Assembly: GCA_000727475.1 (NCBI GenBank)
Contig: KL647294.1
Span: 21,786 to 85,785, forward strand
Direction of reading: 5' to 3'
Length of the DNA: 64,000 bases
Source of the DNA: Sarcocystis neurona
Lineage: Eukaryota; Apicomplexa; Conoidasida; Eucoccidiorida; Sarcocystidae
Part shown: positions 24,026 to 35,900 of the stretch, one piece after another
Position numbering within the stretch: the stretch's first letter is position 1
How the letters are laid out: each line of letters opens with the position of its first letter
Notes under the pieces: model-generated
What the model was told of the DNA's origin: nothing
Seen by the model: the letters and a program-made list of their open reading frames with translations, nothing else
Database searches by the model: none
Program-made: the position numbers and the translations under genes

Positions 24026-27000
24026 ACGTACACAGCACCTGCGCAGTAGGGCAGTCCTGCGTGTTAAAAGTGCATATGTACGTATGTGTACCTGCACCAC
24101 GCTCACAAACGTAGATCGTTATACATATATATGTATGCAGCTCTTGGTGGCAGATGCGTGAACGCACGTGCCATTGATAAGTCCTCCCGTATCCAGGGAG
24201 GCGTTTCTACGTGTAACACTCCGGCGGAGACAGGTGTTCTTGTTCCGCTTGAACATTTACCCGGGACAGGTGAACACGTGTTTGGGAAGAGAGACACACC
24301 AGGCAACCTTGGTGGCCACAATTGCTGCTCCTCGTGCTTGCACGCTGAAAAGTACTGGTTTGACGCTCCGTCTTCCGCGCACAAAGAATTATTGCCACTG
24401 GTTCGTGCATGGTGTAGGTGTTTTGCCGCAGTTCAGTTGATACACACCTGCAGACGGGGTATAAGTATATACATGTATATTTTATTTATACATATAAATA
24501 TATATGTAATTTATTCACAACCAGGGTGAAACGTGCTCCCACGAAGTTAAAGAAAGATGAAAGAAGCACGTCACCTGTGCATGCGTCAAAAAGAGGAAGG
24601 AAACACAGTCCGCTGTGTCTTCATTGCCAAGCAATATTCGTCAGCTGCAGGTGTCGTGTACAAGTGAAGAACAAACTACGCATATGTGTATACACCACAA
24701 ATATGTATACCTGCTCGTGTGTCTATCTGCAAACATACGAATGCACAAAAGGGACACACAATAACAAGAAGAGGAGAAAGGTGACGCAGGGTTTATCGCA
24801 AAATCGTCTTACTGTCCGCGCCTGCTACATCAATTTGCTAGTGGATGCAGCACAGACACGCTTTTACACGCTGGAGCCAAACAGAATCTCGAGGGAACTC
24901 AGGCGCCTCCGTTGTTCTCCTTCAACTCTAAAATCAGCATTACAAGGGTAGAATTGCGTACTCAGGAAACTGCTTCCCCTACACGGCTTTGCGCAACATT
25001 CTAGCGCTGCCGACGTCAGCAGCCGTTCCCTAACATGTTTGTGTGTGTATGTGTACACATACACGAAATGGAAGTATGCAGCACCACCAGGGAATACGTA
25101 GGTGGCAACCACCAACAGCCTTGTTTACAACGGCTGCTACGGAGGAAAGCAGGGGTTTATCCCTCCTACACATTTGAGACAGTACCGCGTTTATGTATAC
25201 CTTACCGAGTGGGCGGTAATATGATGCGCGAATCTTGAGCACTATTTTCTTGGCTCCTGCACACAACGGGGCGGTCTGCAGAATGCATGTTCGTCCTTCA
25301 CGGATGCACGGGGTCGGATAGGAGCTGGCGATTACATATATTTTGCCGCGCGGGAGACTACGGCAACAGATGTCAGCTGTGCGATGTGTACGCACCACCA
25401 AACAACGCACTCTCTCGACGTTTCTGGACTGTACAGTCCACACAAGCGCTCCGAAACGGCAGCTTCATATATGCGTTTGCCATCATTTGATGTTGCGAGG
25501 TGCTGCTGCTGAGAATTCTTCCTAGTTATTGTACGCTGCATGCTCAGAGCTACCGAGGAGATTCCCTGCTTCTACGTTTCATCCCTCGATGGAGAACTGA
25601 CAAACGTCCACTCGAAACATTTCTCGCCTTCCATCCGTTCGAGCGCTGGAAGGATAATTGTCACTGATGGCGCACCAGTGCTTTAATTGGAAGCAGCCGT
25701 TCCCCGCCATATACGTGAATGTGGTTTCGCCGTGCTTCAATTTGTTTGATTTCGTAGAACTCTACATCCCGGAGAGGGGAAGCAGAATATTGTGCAAAGA
25801 TCTCAATAATGTCACTTTGTCCAGTGACCGTTATTTGAAGTGGCATCTCCACTTCAATGCAGCACATGTGTCGTGACACTTTAAGGCTGAGGCTCACAAA
25901 AAAAACTTCTAGATGCACGCCACGCAAGTGAGTAGAAGCGAGTTGGTTTAGTATTTCGCTGCAGCACGGAAAAAACTAATTCTGAAGGGGAGGAGTGCTC
26001 GACATACGAACTTGTGATGCCTGTCGAACTTCAACTGCTTTCATCGATGCACAAGGCCGCTATTCCGGCATGTCTCCCGTTGTGTTCACCCGAAGTATAC
26101 CTGTGCCAGGGCGCTCAGCCCCTGTCTGACTAAGTAGTCAGGTATCGCCGTCACGCTAGTGTTGGTCTGCAAGCGGCCAAAGCAGATGGCCAGCTTTTAT
26201 GTGCCACACACTAGTGGCCGCGAGGTTCAAGGACACTTCGTTGTGTTGGACACACCCATAGAGCTTAACTGGCCGGCGTGTACAGCGCGCTAGCGAATGT
26301 ACAAGTGTCAGTAGTGGAGGTAACTAATTGCCGTGCCGTGCACAGCCCCGAGAATCATGAACACCAGACGATACACTGAACACTCGCGCTTACGCCAACG
26401 TCGAGGACATAAGGATTCTACGTGCCCGTCGATGGCTGCGTGGTCATATATGTTTTCTTGTTTCAGCTTCGATCACAAGAACAGGAGGAGCGCTGCCACA
26501 CCCCGCAAGGCGGAGAAGGGGGGAAGCGAGCAGTTCCGTCCGTACGACTATGGATTCCTACGTATGCGACCGCATCTGTATGGTGTTACTGCCGCTTGTA
26601 GGCTCATGTATGCATTCCTCTTCCTTCGTTTCAAGCCTCACGCCAAAACAAGGATCGAGTCGCATTCTGTTCCCACCTGCCCTGCGCAGGTGTTGTCTCT
26701 GCCGCAACGGGGAATCTGCGCTGTCCCCGTGAACACACTGCAATGTCAGCTGCATGTCAGCAAACCTCGATCACGCATCAGTATCCTTCACTTCTTGTTG
26801 ACCACTCCTGCCGGAGTGCGCCGAACAGAGATCATGCCTTCACGCGGACGCTTCAGTATTGCGGTCATCAAACAGTCAGTGGAAGAGCTGGAGAGCCACC
26901 TCCTGTATTTGTTCCCTTTGAAATCCTTAGTATTTTTTTTTCAGTAGGACCGCACACGCCCGAAGCGGAAGCAATGTGATTCAGGGCTGCTTAAAATACC

Positions 27001-27734
27001 AAGAGATATCCCACTGTAGAAATCATTCACAGTAAGGTATGCATTGCCGAAAAGAAGAATACCTCTATCTTTAGTGCAGCAGCTGCACGAGAGGGGATTT
27101 ACACGAAGTGTGTACTATGCATCCTGCATCACTTGGATGCGCTTCTGTCGCAGTGGGACTGGCGCAGGCGCCCTATGACACTCACGAAATTATTATACGC
27201 AAAGATTGACTGGGCCACGGAGGGTGGCACGCAATGTGTCGCTTTCCTGTCTTACTAGAAACAGGTAGCCGCTCAAGCGGCTGTTGCGAATTTCGCGTGA
27301 TCGAAGAGGTCTGTACACAGTGTTCAGCTAATAGGCACTAACGAGAGTCTCATCTTGGCGGCAAACGCAGTGAGTACAGGAGCAATTGCAGAGGCAAATA
27401 GAGCGCCGAAAGCGTTTGATTAAAGGATGATATTGTAGCATGCCCGCCGGACGCCTACACGGAATGCTAAAAGCCGGCTTGGGAGCGTTTGTAGAGTCAA
27501 ACCTGGGCTCAAGTCCAAAACACCTCTCTAACTGCCTGTGAAATCCTGTCCCCTTCACCCTACCAAGGTGGAAAGATGAGCCGCAACGAAGCCCCCTCCG
27601 AATAATGCTTCCACTTTGTAGGATCTTCTTTCGACCTAGATTTTCTGCCTTCGCGTTGATGCTTTGCGGAACTACGCTCACGCCAGGATGCAGCACGAAT
27701 GTGCAGTGGTACTGTCGTTGCTACTGTAGTCCTA
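24022..27734. other. Bland, feature-poor stretch
   Basis: No gene is supported. Composition resembles 1-10 kb, without CAG tracts. The longest frame, 26,333-26,947 plus (204 codons), matches no family I recognise and overlaps other frames. Decayed mobile DNA is possible but not shown. Confidence 0.4.
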
Positions 27735-28240
27735 CTTCACTTCTCCACGCTTCGAGTAAGCGAATCGCAGGGTCACTATGATTATGATACTCTTTTCCTG
27801 AGGTACAAATATACTCGTGGAGACATATTAGTACCCACCTGTGTATGTCAACATGTGTATACATGAGGATTGGAACACCTGTATAAACGTTGACCGTTAA
27901 CCTTAACATTGACGTTCTCTGTCTCTGTGTCTCTCTCTCTGTCTCCGTATATATTATGTATATGTATGGTGGTACTTCTGTTGCCAGAGTATTCGTACTT
28001 CTGCACACTTCGAGTAACGGTCAAATCGCAGGGTCACTACGGTTATGACTCTTTTCTTGATGTACGAATCTGCTCATATACACATACTGGTACTCACCTG
28101 TATACAAGAGCATACGCATGCACGCGTACTTGAACAAGTATATAAACGTCAAACGTCACCTTGGTCTCTCTCTCTTCCCTTGTCTCTGTCTCTGTCTCCG
28201 TCTATACTACATATATACGCATATACAATACAAAGCGAGA
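27735..28240. repeat. Tandem duplication, about 257-bp unit
   Basis: Copy 1 (about 27,735-27,990) and copy 2 (about 27,992-28,240) share cttcgagtaa, atcgcagggtcacta, gactcttttc or atactcttttc, caacctgt or cacctgtata phrases, gtataaacgt, and a closing gtctctctctc run followed by a TA-rich tail. The units differ by substitutions and short indels. Confidence 0.75.
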
Positions 28241-29199
28241 GCCTCACGTTCCTACGTCTCCAAGGCGGCCTCAAATTTTGGATCAGTCGCCATGCATTAC
28301 CGTGACTGTAGAGGATTGTTCAAGTTGACCTTCCCTGTGAAGACGTATAAGAATGGAGGCCCCAAATGCTGCAGGCGGCGTATCTAAGTGGCTGCTACGG
28401 AGAAGTTACTGATCTGCCAAAGCATCCCAAAGCGTTAAGGGCTTCGCGCGAAACACATTACACAGTTCAATCCTGTCCGCCTACATCTCCGCGATACAAA
28501 ATATATTGCCGGGAGGCACTGGCGACAATGCTATTGCATTAGCTAGCACTTTTCTGTGCATATTCTTGAAATAATCATGTGGAACTACAAAATCCACCTG
28601 TTTGTCCATAGTGCAAATCAGCTGGTAGCTCTGCTGTCACTACCGTCAAACGTAGGAATGAGTACCAGCAGATTTAGGGCAGCCCGTGCGTACAGGTTCG
28701 TTAAAGCCTTCGCGCTGGACGAAGGTGTATCGTTCACATAAGGGGATAGACGGCGACGGTGTAGTCCGACGCACAATGGGGTATAGTTACACAAAGAGTT
28801 TTGGGTTTCTGTTCCTTCTTCATCGACAAAAGCGTGAAGATGGGCCAGGACGCATTCCACGAGAGCCGTTCGATTTTAAAGTAGTCGTCGAAACACTCTT
28901 TGCACAGTGCATAAGTCTCGTTTACTGAGTATTTCATCAAGACCGGCAACTGCCAAGTTCGCACGCATCCGATTGCAAATTCGAGAAAGCCTCCTCTCTT
29001 CCTCTCTCCGTATCTTCATATATATATATATATGCGAGAGCCCCGTGCATCACACCCTCCTACACAGAATACACATCTGTGTGCCTCTACGCAGACGTAT
29101 GCGCACATATACACGTACATACGTACACAACTGCACGAGTATTCTGATCTGTTTTCGTGGCTATGTCTCCCTGTTGTGCTTTCTGATTCAGGTCGGTAC
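28241..29199. other. 3' flank of the large minus-strand gene
   Basis: No gene is seen. A TA run lies at 29,018-29,033. The stretch should contain the 3' untranslated region and polyadenylation site of the gene ending at 29,200, but no signal stands out. Confidence 0.4.
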
Positions 29200-32100
29200 T
29201 CAGGCCCCAAGAAAACCACTGGGAAATACCTGTCTCGTGTCTCCTTTACACAGGGGACAGCACACGTTGAGATTTTGCGCCAGTAAGAATGCCTTGCACA
29301 TCACCCGCTGCTGCTGTTGTAGGAACCTTTGGTCTACCACTGCTTTCTGCTGCACCAGCTGCACTTTCTGTTGCGGTCTCTGCTTCTTCACCTCCTGCTC
29401 TGTTCTCGTTTCGCTCACTTCGAGTTCTATACCTTGCTGCTGGAGATTCTGCTCTGCCGTCTGCTGTTGCATCTCCTGCTCCACTCCTTGCTGCATCAGG
29501 ACGATACTCTCATTCGAACTAGCAGCAGTTCGCTTCGGTGTTTGCAGAGCCGACACGCGGCCTAGTGACGTGTTCTGCTCTTCAGACGCGAATAGAATAG
29601 TGGACGGCAAACGGCTTTCTCCTGCTGAGGCCTGCGTATTTTTATTTGTTTGGCGCTCACGCTGTGCTACCAAAGGCTGTGTGTCAGCTGCTGAATATGG
29701 CGTGCCACTACCTATCGTGGTAACTCCGTTGTGTAGAACTACACCAGCTCTTTGGTATGCCCGGAGTACCGTAAGCGGCAGTAGCGGTTGGAAGCACGCA
29801 ACCGAAGCAGCTGCCGCCTCCGCTTCCGCCTTGAGTTGACGTTGCGTGAGATGCTGGCCGCACAGGAGACACACGTAACCTTCAGTGGGTATTTCTGCAC
29901 CGTTGTGCTGCTGAGACAAGCACTTATATTTTTCCTGCTGCCAGCTGTCACTTTCCATGATGTGAGGATCGACCTCCGTACTATGATTTTTACGCGGCCG
30001 TGCTCCTGTTACAGGCGTAGACGGTGCTTCTCGCGGAGAAAATTCCGCTGCTGGCAAAGTTTCTGGTGCAACGTCGCTTGAGCTACTGCGACGAGACGCA
30101 GTAGTCTGTCGCAGCCCTTCAGCGCCCACGGGCGGCGTAACGACGAATGCGTGTCTGTATCTGTTCCACAGTGCTTGACAGAGCTGCTGTCGAACATTAC
30201 ACCCCGCTGAAGCAGCCTCAGGCTTTCTGCACATAGCGTCAGCAACGGCGCACGAGGGCAGCAGAGCAGCACCAGCACCGTCTGGGACCACCTTCGACCA
30301 ATCGACCTGCGTAACAGTCATCCAGGGCTGCGTCTGGTCTTCGCTGACATTGCCCGGCACGTAGGTATTGCGTGCAGCGCTCTTGGCTGCAGGAGACGCA
30401 ACAAATCCAGCCAGGGAACCACTAGTAGAAACAGTAGCACGCGCAACCTCCTCCGGCGCGGCCACAGCGCAGAGTGCGAACAAGTGCTGCAGCTGAATCA
30501 CCTCCACACAGAATGTAATGCTCTGCTGAAAGTACTGCAGCAAGTCCTGTTGCTCGCGGAAGCTGCTGTTCGATCTCGAGGATGTCGTAAGGCTACTGTA
30601 AAATTCTTTGCAAAGTCTTATCTCTTCACATTGAGCAGCACATTCCTGCGCAAGCAGCAGCAGTCGCTGCAACGTAAAGCAGTCCTCTGTCGCTTCATCG
30701 AGGAACAGCAGCATCAACAGTAATACCGCAGTTAGGTCCGGCGCGCAGATTTGCTCACGTGACCCGCTACACTCTACGGCATTGTCACAAGCAGCATCGG
30801 GACTACCTGTGCCAGCAGCGTAGCAGCCAGGAGCATCGAGAATAACAAAATTACACGCGTTACTCGTGCTGCCACTCCTTAAATTACTAATATTCGCAGT
30901 GCCAGCAGACACAGCATCATCACCAGCAGCAGCACGGCGGTGGGCATCCGACGGAAGAGTGCTCGCGTCAGTCACGCAGCCAGCAACCGTGCCGTTGGCA
31001 GTAAAGGCAGCAGCGTCCGCTTTCTCTGCGGCACCTCTTGCCACGGTCGAGAGCGGGAAGGGACCATTATATAGTGTATCACAACCTGCGGCTGTTGATG
31101 CGGAAACCCCTACGCAGCACCCTCGTAACGCATGCACAGCAAAAGGGTTGTCTGTCAGCAGCTGTGTAGCAGTTGTGTGTATGAGCGCTGGACGGGCAGA
31201 GAGTGCACAGAGACAACGCAGACGGATAAAAGAAAGCTCCCTCGTCCAGTCACCTTTCTGCACTAAAGCAGAGAGACGCGGGCTCGCTTCGGTCAGACGT
31301 CTGTGTCCCTGAAGAGAGGAAAGAAAGACCTCGAGCAGCTGCTGCTGCTCGTGGTGCAGTTTGATGGCGGACTCGGCCTGCTGCACAATTTCGTCTTGCA
31401 GATATTGGCACGGCTGACCGTCCAGTGGCTCTTGAAACTCTTGTTGCAGCGTCTGCTGCTGCGGCGACTCTTTCAGCTGCTCCTCTTGCTGCTGCTCCTG
31501 GTGGAGCTGCTGCCGCTGTCTAGCATCTGGTGTCCCGGGCACGCAGCGGGGAAGGTGCTTAGCTGCAGAAGACGCTGCTGCGGAATTAGGTGTGCTGCTG
31601 CCCGCGCGTAATGTGGCGCATCGGTCGGCTTCAGTAAAATAAGATTTCTGATAATCTTCTACACTATGGTCCACGTTACTATGTGCCGTAGGTACTCTGT
31701 CAGCACAGCCGCCTGCACTAAGTTTGGCACCACCTGTCGCAGCAGAAGCAGCTCCAAGCGTTGCAGGACCAAGTGCAGTAACAGACGCAGCAGCCGCCGC
31801 CACGTCCGAAGCACTTTCTGCCCTCCGCATATCAAACCTTTCGTTACTCATTTGCTCCGACTTGCTGCAGAGGCAGCAGCCACTCCTCTCGCATAGCGTC
31901 GACAGCAGACGTTTCAGCGCAGGCAGAAGCGAAGACGGGTGACGACGGCCTGCCGTTGCCGATGTGCCGCGCAACAAAACCATTGGCTCTACCAGCGGAT
32001 GAAAAGCCACAGACGAGAGGCACACAGCAGCAGCAAGGGCACCACCAGCAGCGCTAGTTAGGTAAGCAGCGACACGACGACTCGCAGTGTCGCCTGTGGG

Positions 32101-32943
32101 AAGAACGCCACCAGCGTCCACATCAGGGGCAACGGTAGCATCAACAAAAGCCGCATCAGCTGCAGAAGCAGTAACGGCATCACCGGCCGCACCAGTGTCA
32201 GGGGCAGCAGCCAGAGAAGCACCGCCCGCACTAGAGCCGCCACAAACAGCAGCAGCAGCACCGGCAATAGCTGTCACATTGGCTACGGGAGCAGTAACAG
32301 CTTCCAGCACCGTCGCTGCATGGTGTTCGTCTCGACGGGGTAAGGTAGAATGTGTCGAGGCTGTTGCAGTCGCTCTGCACTTCGACAGAGAGCAAGCTGG
32401 TAATGGAGCCTCTTCTCGCAGGAGCAGTGGGTGTTTCTGCTGCCGCCACGTCGGCTGCTGCTGCAGGAGGATGGGGTGCAGCCGTTGTCCACGTACACAC
32501 CGCTGCTGGTGATGCAGCCTCTCGTCGTGCTCGGGACCGGTCTGCGCCACTCGCTGCCGGGGAGGGACTGACCCCTGCTGCTGCTGTTGCCGCCCTGAGG
32601 GTTGCTGCTCGTGACCAGTTGTTTGCTGCTGCTGCTGCTGGTGCTGCGCTGCAAAGGATCCGCAGGAGAAAAGGGAGGCAGTGGTCGCACTCAAAGACGT
32701 GCAGCTGCATGTAGGCAGCCGAGTCACCTGCGCAGCGGCAAGCGCTGCAGCACGACGAAGCTGTCGGAGCTCTCTGCTCCAAGCGAGCAGCAACGCTTCT
32801 GCTGCACAGACGCCTGCCTGCGCAACGCCGACATCTAAAAAGAGGTGCCCCTCGCGCGTGAGCATGAACAAGAAGGTCCCTGAAGCAGACGGGGTTAACG
32901 CTGCAGCACACGTGTAAAGTCGGAGCAAGAGCAAATCTTCTCG
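29200..32943 (-). CDS. Exon D (3' exon) of the TFIIIC90-like gene
   Basis: A 3,744-base last exon after acceptor cgtcccgcag. It begins REDLLLLRLYTCAAALTP and carries a propeller-like strand, then a long Ala/Thr/Ser-rich region with Gln runs. A helical, better-conserved-looking part with Cys and Leu (about 30,750-30,450) follows, then the CLLC pair, a Gln/Glu stretch, and the closing segment with CPLCKGDTRQVF. A single open frame over this length, with varied residues between the repeats, argues for real coding sequence. Confidence 0.65.
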   Translation of the reverse strand, partial: REDLLLLRLYTCAAALTPSASGTFLFMLTREGHLFLDVGVAQAGVCAAEALLLAWSRELRQLRRAAALAAAQVTRLPTCSCTSLSATTASLFSCGSFAAQHQQQQQQTTGHEQQPSGRQQQQQGSVPPRQRVAQTGPEHDERLHHQQRCVRGQRLHPILLQQQPTWRQQKHPLLLREEAPLPACSLSKCRATATASTHSTLPRRDEHHAATVLEAVTAPVANVTAIAGAAAAVCGGSSAGGASLAAAPDTGAAGDAVTASAADAAFVDATVAPDVDAGGVLPTGDTASRRVAAYLTSAAGGALAAAVCLSSVAFHPLVEPMVLLRGTSATAGRRHPSSLLPALKRLLSTLCERSGCCLCSKSEQMSNERFDMRRAESASDVAAAAASVTALGPATLGAASAATGGAKLSAGGCADRVPTAHSNVDHSVEDYQKSYFTEADRCATLRAGSSTPNSAAASSAAKHLPRCVPGTPDARQRQQLHQEQQQEEQLKESPQQQTLQQEFQEPLDGQPCQYLQDEIVQQAESAIKLHHEQQQLLEVFLSSLQGHRRLTEASPRLSALVQKGDWTRELSFIRLRCLCALSARPALIHTTATQLLTDNPFAVHALRGCCVGVSASTAAGCDTLYNGPFPLSTVARGAAEKADAAAFTANGTVAGCVTDASTLPSDAHRRAAAGDDAVSAGTANISNLRSGSTSNACNFVILDAPGCYAAGTGSPDAACDNAVECSGSREQICAPDLTAVLLLMLLFLDEATEDCFTLQRLLLLAQECAAQCEEIRLCKEFYSSLTTSSRSNSSFREQQDLLQYFQQSITFCVEVIQLQHLFALCAVAAPEEVARATVSTSGSLAGFVASPAAKSAARNTYVPGNVSEDQTQPWMTVTQVDWSKVVPDGAGAALLPSCAVADAMCRKPEAASAGCNVRQQLCQALWNRYRHAFVVTPPVGAEGLRQTTASRRSSSSDVAPETLPAAEFSPREAPSTPVTGARPRKNHSTEVDPHIMESDSWQQEKYKCLSQQHNGAEIPTEGYVCLLCGQHLTQRQLKAEAEAAAASVACFQPLLPLTVLRAYQRAGVVLHNGVTTIGSGTPYSAADTQPLVAQRERQTNKNTQASAGESRLPSTILFASEEQNTSLGRVSALQTPKRTAASSNESIVLMQQGVEQEMQQQTAEQNLQQQGIELEVSETRTEQEVKKQRPQQKVQLVQQKAVVDQRFLQQQQRVMCKAFLLAQNLNVCCPLCKGDTRQVFPSGFLGA

Positions 32944-35900
32944 CTGCGGGACGTAACAGGTATCTACACATATACACGACATATACATGTATGTATATAT
33001 TAAGGTACACATATATATGTACACATAGTGGTACTTACCGGAGTTCCTACGTACACGTCGTTATACGTGATACTTTAAAACATAGGCGGAGAGAGACGAA
33101 ACGACGCACGCACACATATACAGCCCCTCGTGTATTCCCTGCATACCTGTACGTACATCTCTCCATACATATATCGCCGTACGTGCGGGTGTGCATACTA
33201 CGTGATATATACTTACGAACACACATACACATGGGAGGATGTATGCAGTCTGTGTTCGACTATACAGGCATACACATACACCTGTATATATATATATCTT
33301 GGCTACACGTATAGTCAAACCTCTCTCACTGCTGTTGCCCCTGCTGCGGGGAAAAACTGGTGCCGTAAAAGGCTGCGGTTGCTGCTCTTCGTGACCGTTT
33401 GCCTGAGTGCTATTGCACCAGAGGGGCACACGCGCGCACGCGGCACGCCATGGGAGCAGCCGACACTACAAATATCAACGGAATTACCGCTGATATGCCA
33501 GTGAAGCCCTTCCACGAGTACAAAACAACGTGTGCGTAGATTTGTCACCTAGATGCGTAAAACAAAAAGGCGTGCTTGGACGTTTGTACATGCACCTATG
33601 CTGCTGTAGGTCTCGGCTACTTGAAGTTAAACAGTCAGTTGCCAGAGCCGCTGACACGCGTGCATGCAGTGGCTGCGCTTCTCTTTGCCAGACGCCGCAG
33701 CAATCCAAGGGGGAAGAGGCACCGCCTGCTGCTGCTGGCGCTACACCGCGCGCTGACGGTGCTGCCACGTACCTACTGACACGGCTGCTGCCCCGTATTC
33801 TAATGCTGCTGCGTTGCACCTGCTCTTGCTGCCGTTATACCCCTGAGGCTCTGCTCCCGTCTTGGACCTGCTGACAACGGTACGCGCTTCCCCCAAATGC
33901 CGCTGCGGCTGCGGTTGCGTCGCAGCACCGTCCCCCACTTCGTAGCAGCGTCCCCCACTTCGCAGCAATGAAGACGCGCCTGCAGGCCGCAACGCCTAGA
34001 TGGAGTGCTGCATGCACCAGCGCAATCCCACTGTGTTTCACTGCCTGCTGGAGGGGGCCGCAGTCGTCTACCTAGATCTACGTGACACCTGCTGCGACCA
34101 GCTGGTATCTGCGCGTAATGCAACGGGAGAAAAACCGAGATGTACACATCCAGCACCGGCAGCAGGGTTATAGCAGTGCACCAGAACCGGAAGCAGGACG
34201 AGAAAGGGCCAAGACACTGCAGAGTACGAGGAGGTGCGTCACTGGTATCGCCTACCGAGAAGAGTCGTGTGCTTTGATGAGTCCCTTTTGCCGCTGCTGG
34301 TGCTCTGCGCAAAGCCCACTGAATACACAGCAGACTGATGCAAGGTACGCAGCGGCTCTTCGGCAGCTACGTCTGTCGTTACCCACAAGGGGGCAGTGGC
34401 GCTCGCCGCACCAACAGCAGCACCACTGCTAGAGGTGTCCGCCACGTGCTGCTGGTGCTGCAGCAGTTGCCGGCCTTGCAGCTGCTGCTTCTGCTCCCCC
34501 CCCTCCTTTGCATTGAGAGTCGCAGTCGCAGATGCTGCCTCCGGCCCTAGCGCTGCACGAGCACTCTGCTGCTGCTGCTGCAGTGTGGGGCTGACGACTG
34601 GGTGCCGTGGCTGGCGTGGCGGCAGCAGCAGACGTTCAAAAGGCAGCGGAGGGAAATAGCAGCAGGACGACGGACAAAGCAGCCGCAGCCGCCACTGCTG
34701 CCGCGTCTCCCCCTCCCCAGGACTGAAGACCGGCTGCATGCCCTCCAGGACATACGCTGTGGACTGCCCCGCAGCTCCACACACTAGCAAGCAGCCGACC
34801 GTTTCCCAAAGCACAGGAATGTGCTGCAGTCTTGTCGGAGTAGTTGACCTGCGTGCTGCTGCTGATGTTCGTTTGTAGCCTGCTGTCCCTTCTCCTGCTG
34901 GTGCTGCTGCCCCTCCTGCTGCATCTGACGCCGCTCGGGATCCTGCGGGCACGGCTGCTGCTGATGGACGCGCTGCTGAGCACGCTGCTACGGATGGTGG
35001 CGGTGGCGTTGCTGCTGGAGCACCAGCGGGACCGCCGTGCGGATGTGCGCTCTGCGGAGAACAAGCGAACGGAGGCAGGCGTTCAGAGATTGTTGCGCAT
35101 GCATTTACACACGCACACACACATACGCATATGTATATGTGGACGTAAGCCTATCGAGCCAAACGCGCAGATGAACACGTGGCCTTCGACGGCCCGCGCA
35201 ATAACCCAGAACGAAGAAGACGGGAACGCCCGCAGCAGCAGCGCAGACAGCAGCAACAGCGGAAGCAGCAACAGCCGCAACTGCAACAGCGCCGCAGCAC
35301 CGTCCGCCCCCAGATTGCGTCCGAAAGATGCGACGAAGCAGATGCAGCAGCAAGAGCTTTGACGACGTTCAGCAGTCCCGATCCTGTGGGGGGCAGACAG
35401 CAGGTTGTCACAGTGCTGGTGAGGGGGAGACGAAGCAGTGGAAAACGTAGCAGCAGCTGCGGCGCAGCAGCAGCAACGGCAACGCAGAGAACGCTCAAGC
35501 CTAATAGAAGGGGCAGCGGAAACAAAGCGGCAACCACACAGGTCAGAAATCCAGAGTCAACAGCAGAGGCAGCAAGCTGCAACGAGAGTGAGCAGGAAGC
35601 AACATCACGTGCAGTGTGAGACAGCCACGCAGCAGCAGCTGTGGCAGCAGCAGAGCCAGGAGGACGCTTCATAGGGGGAAATAGCCAACAGAAGCAGCAG
35701 CAAGATAGCAGCAACACGAACCTTACGCAGCGGCACACGCGCAGCAGCAGAGCAGCAGCTACTTTTCAACGAGACCGCGGGAATTCCTCAGACACACGTC
35801 CGCCAACAAAAATGCAGGAACAGCACATCAGCTTCATCACACTCCATAAAAATGAATACACGAAGAAGAGCAGCTGTAGCAGCAGACCACACGCGGCGAG

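Noticed and set aside
23408..24167. Tyr-Ile frames across the TA repeat and gap
   Set aside because: They are translations of (TA)n and of N bases.
25640..25720. Possible fourth copy of the repeat at 2,580-2,690
   Set aside because: Only a few short phrases agree (HQCFNWKQPF against FHAFKWEPQF) and the flanks do not align.
26333..26947. 204-codon plus frame in bland DNA
   Set aside because: No family likeness, no splice support, and overlapping frames of similar length occur beside it.
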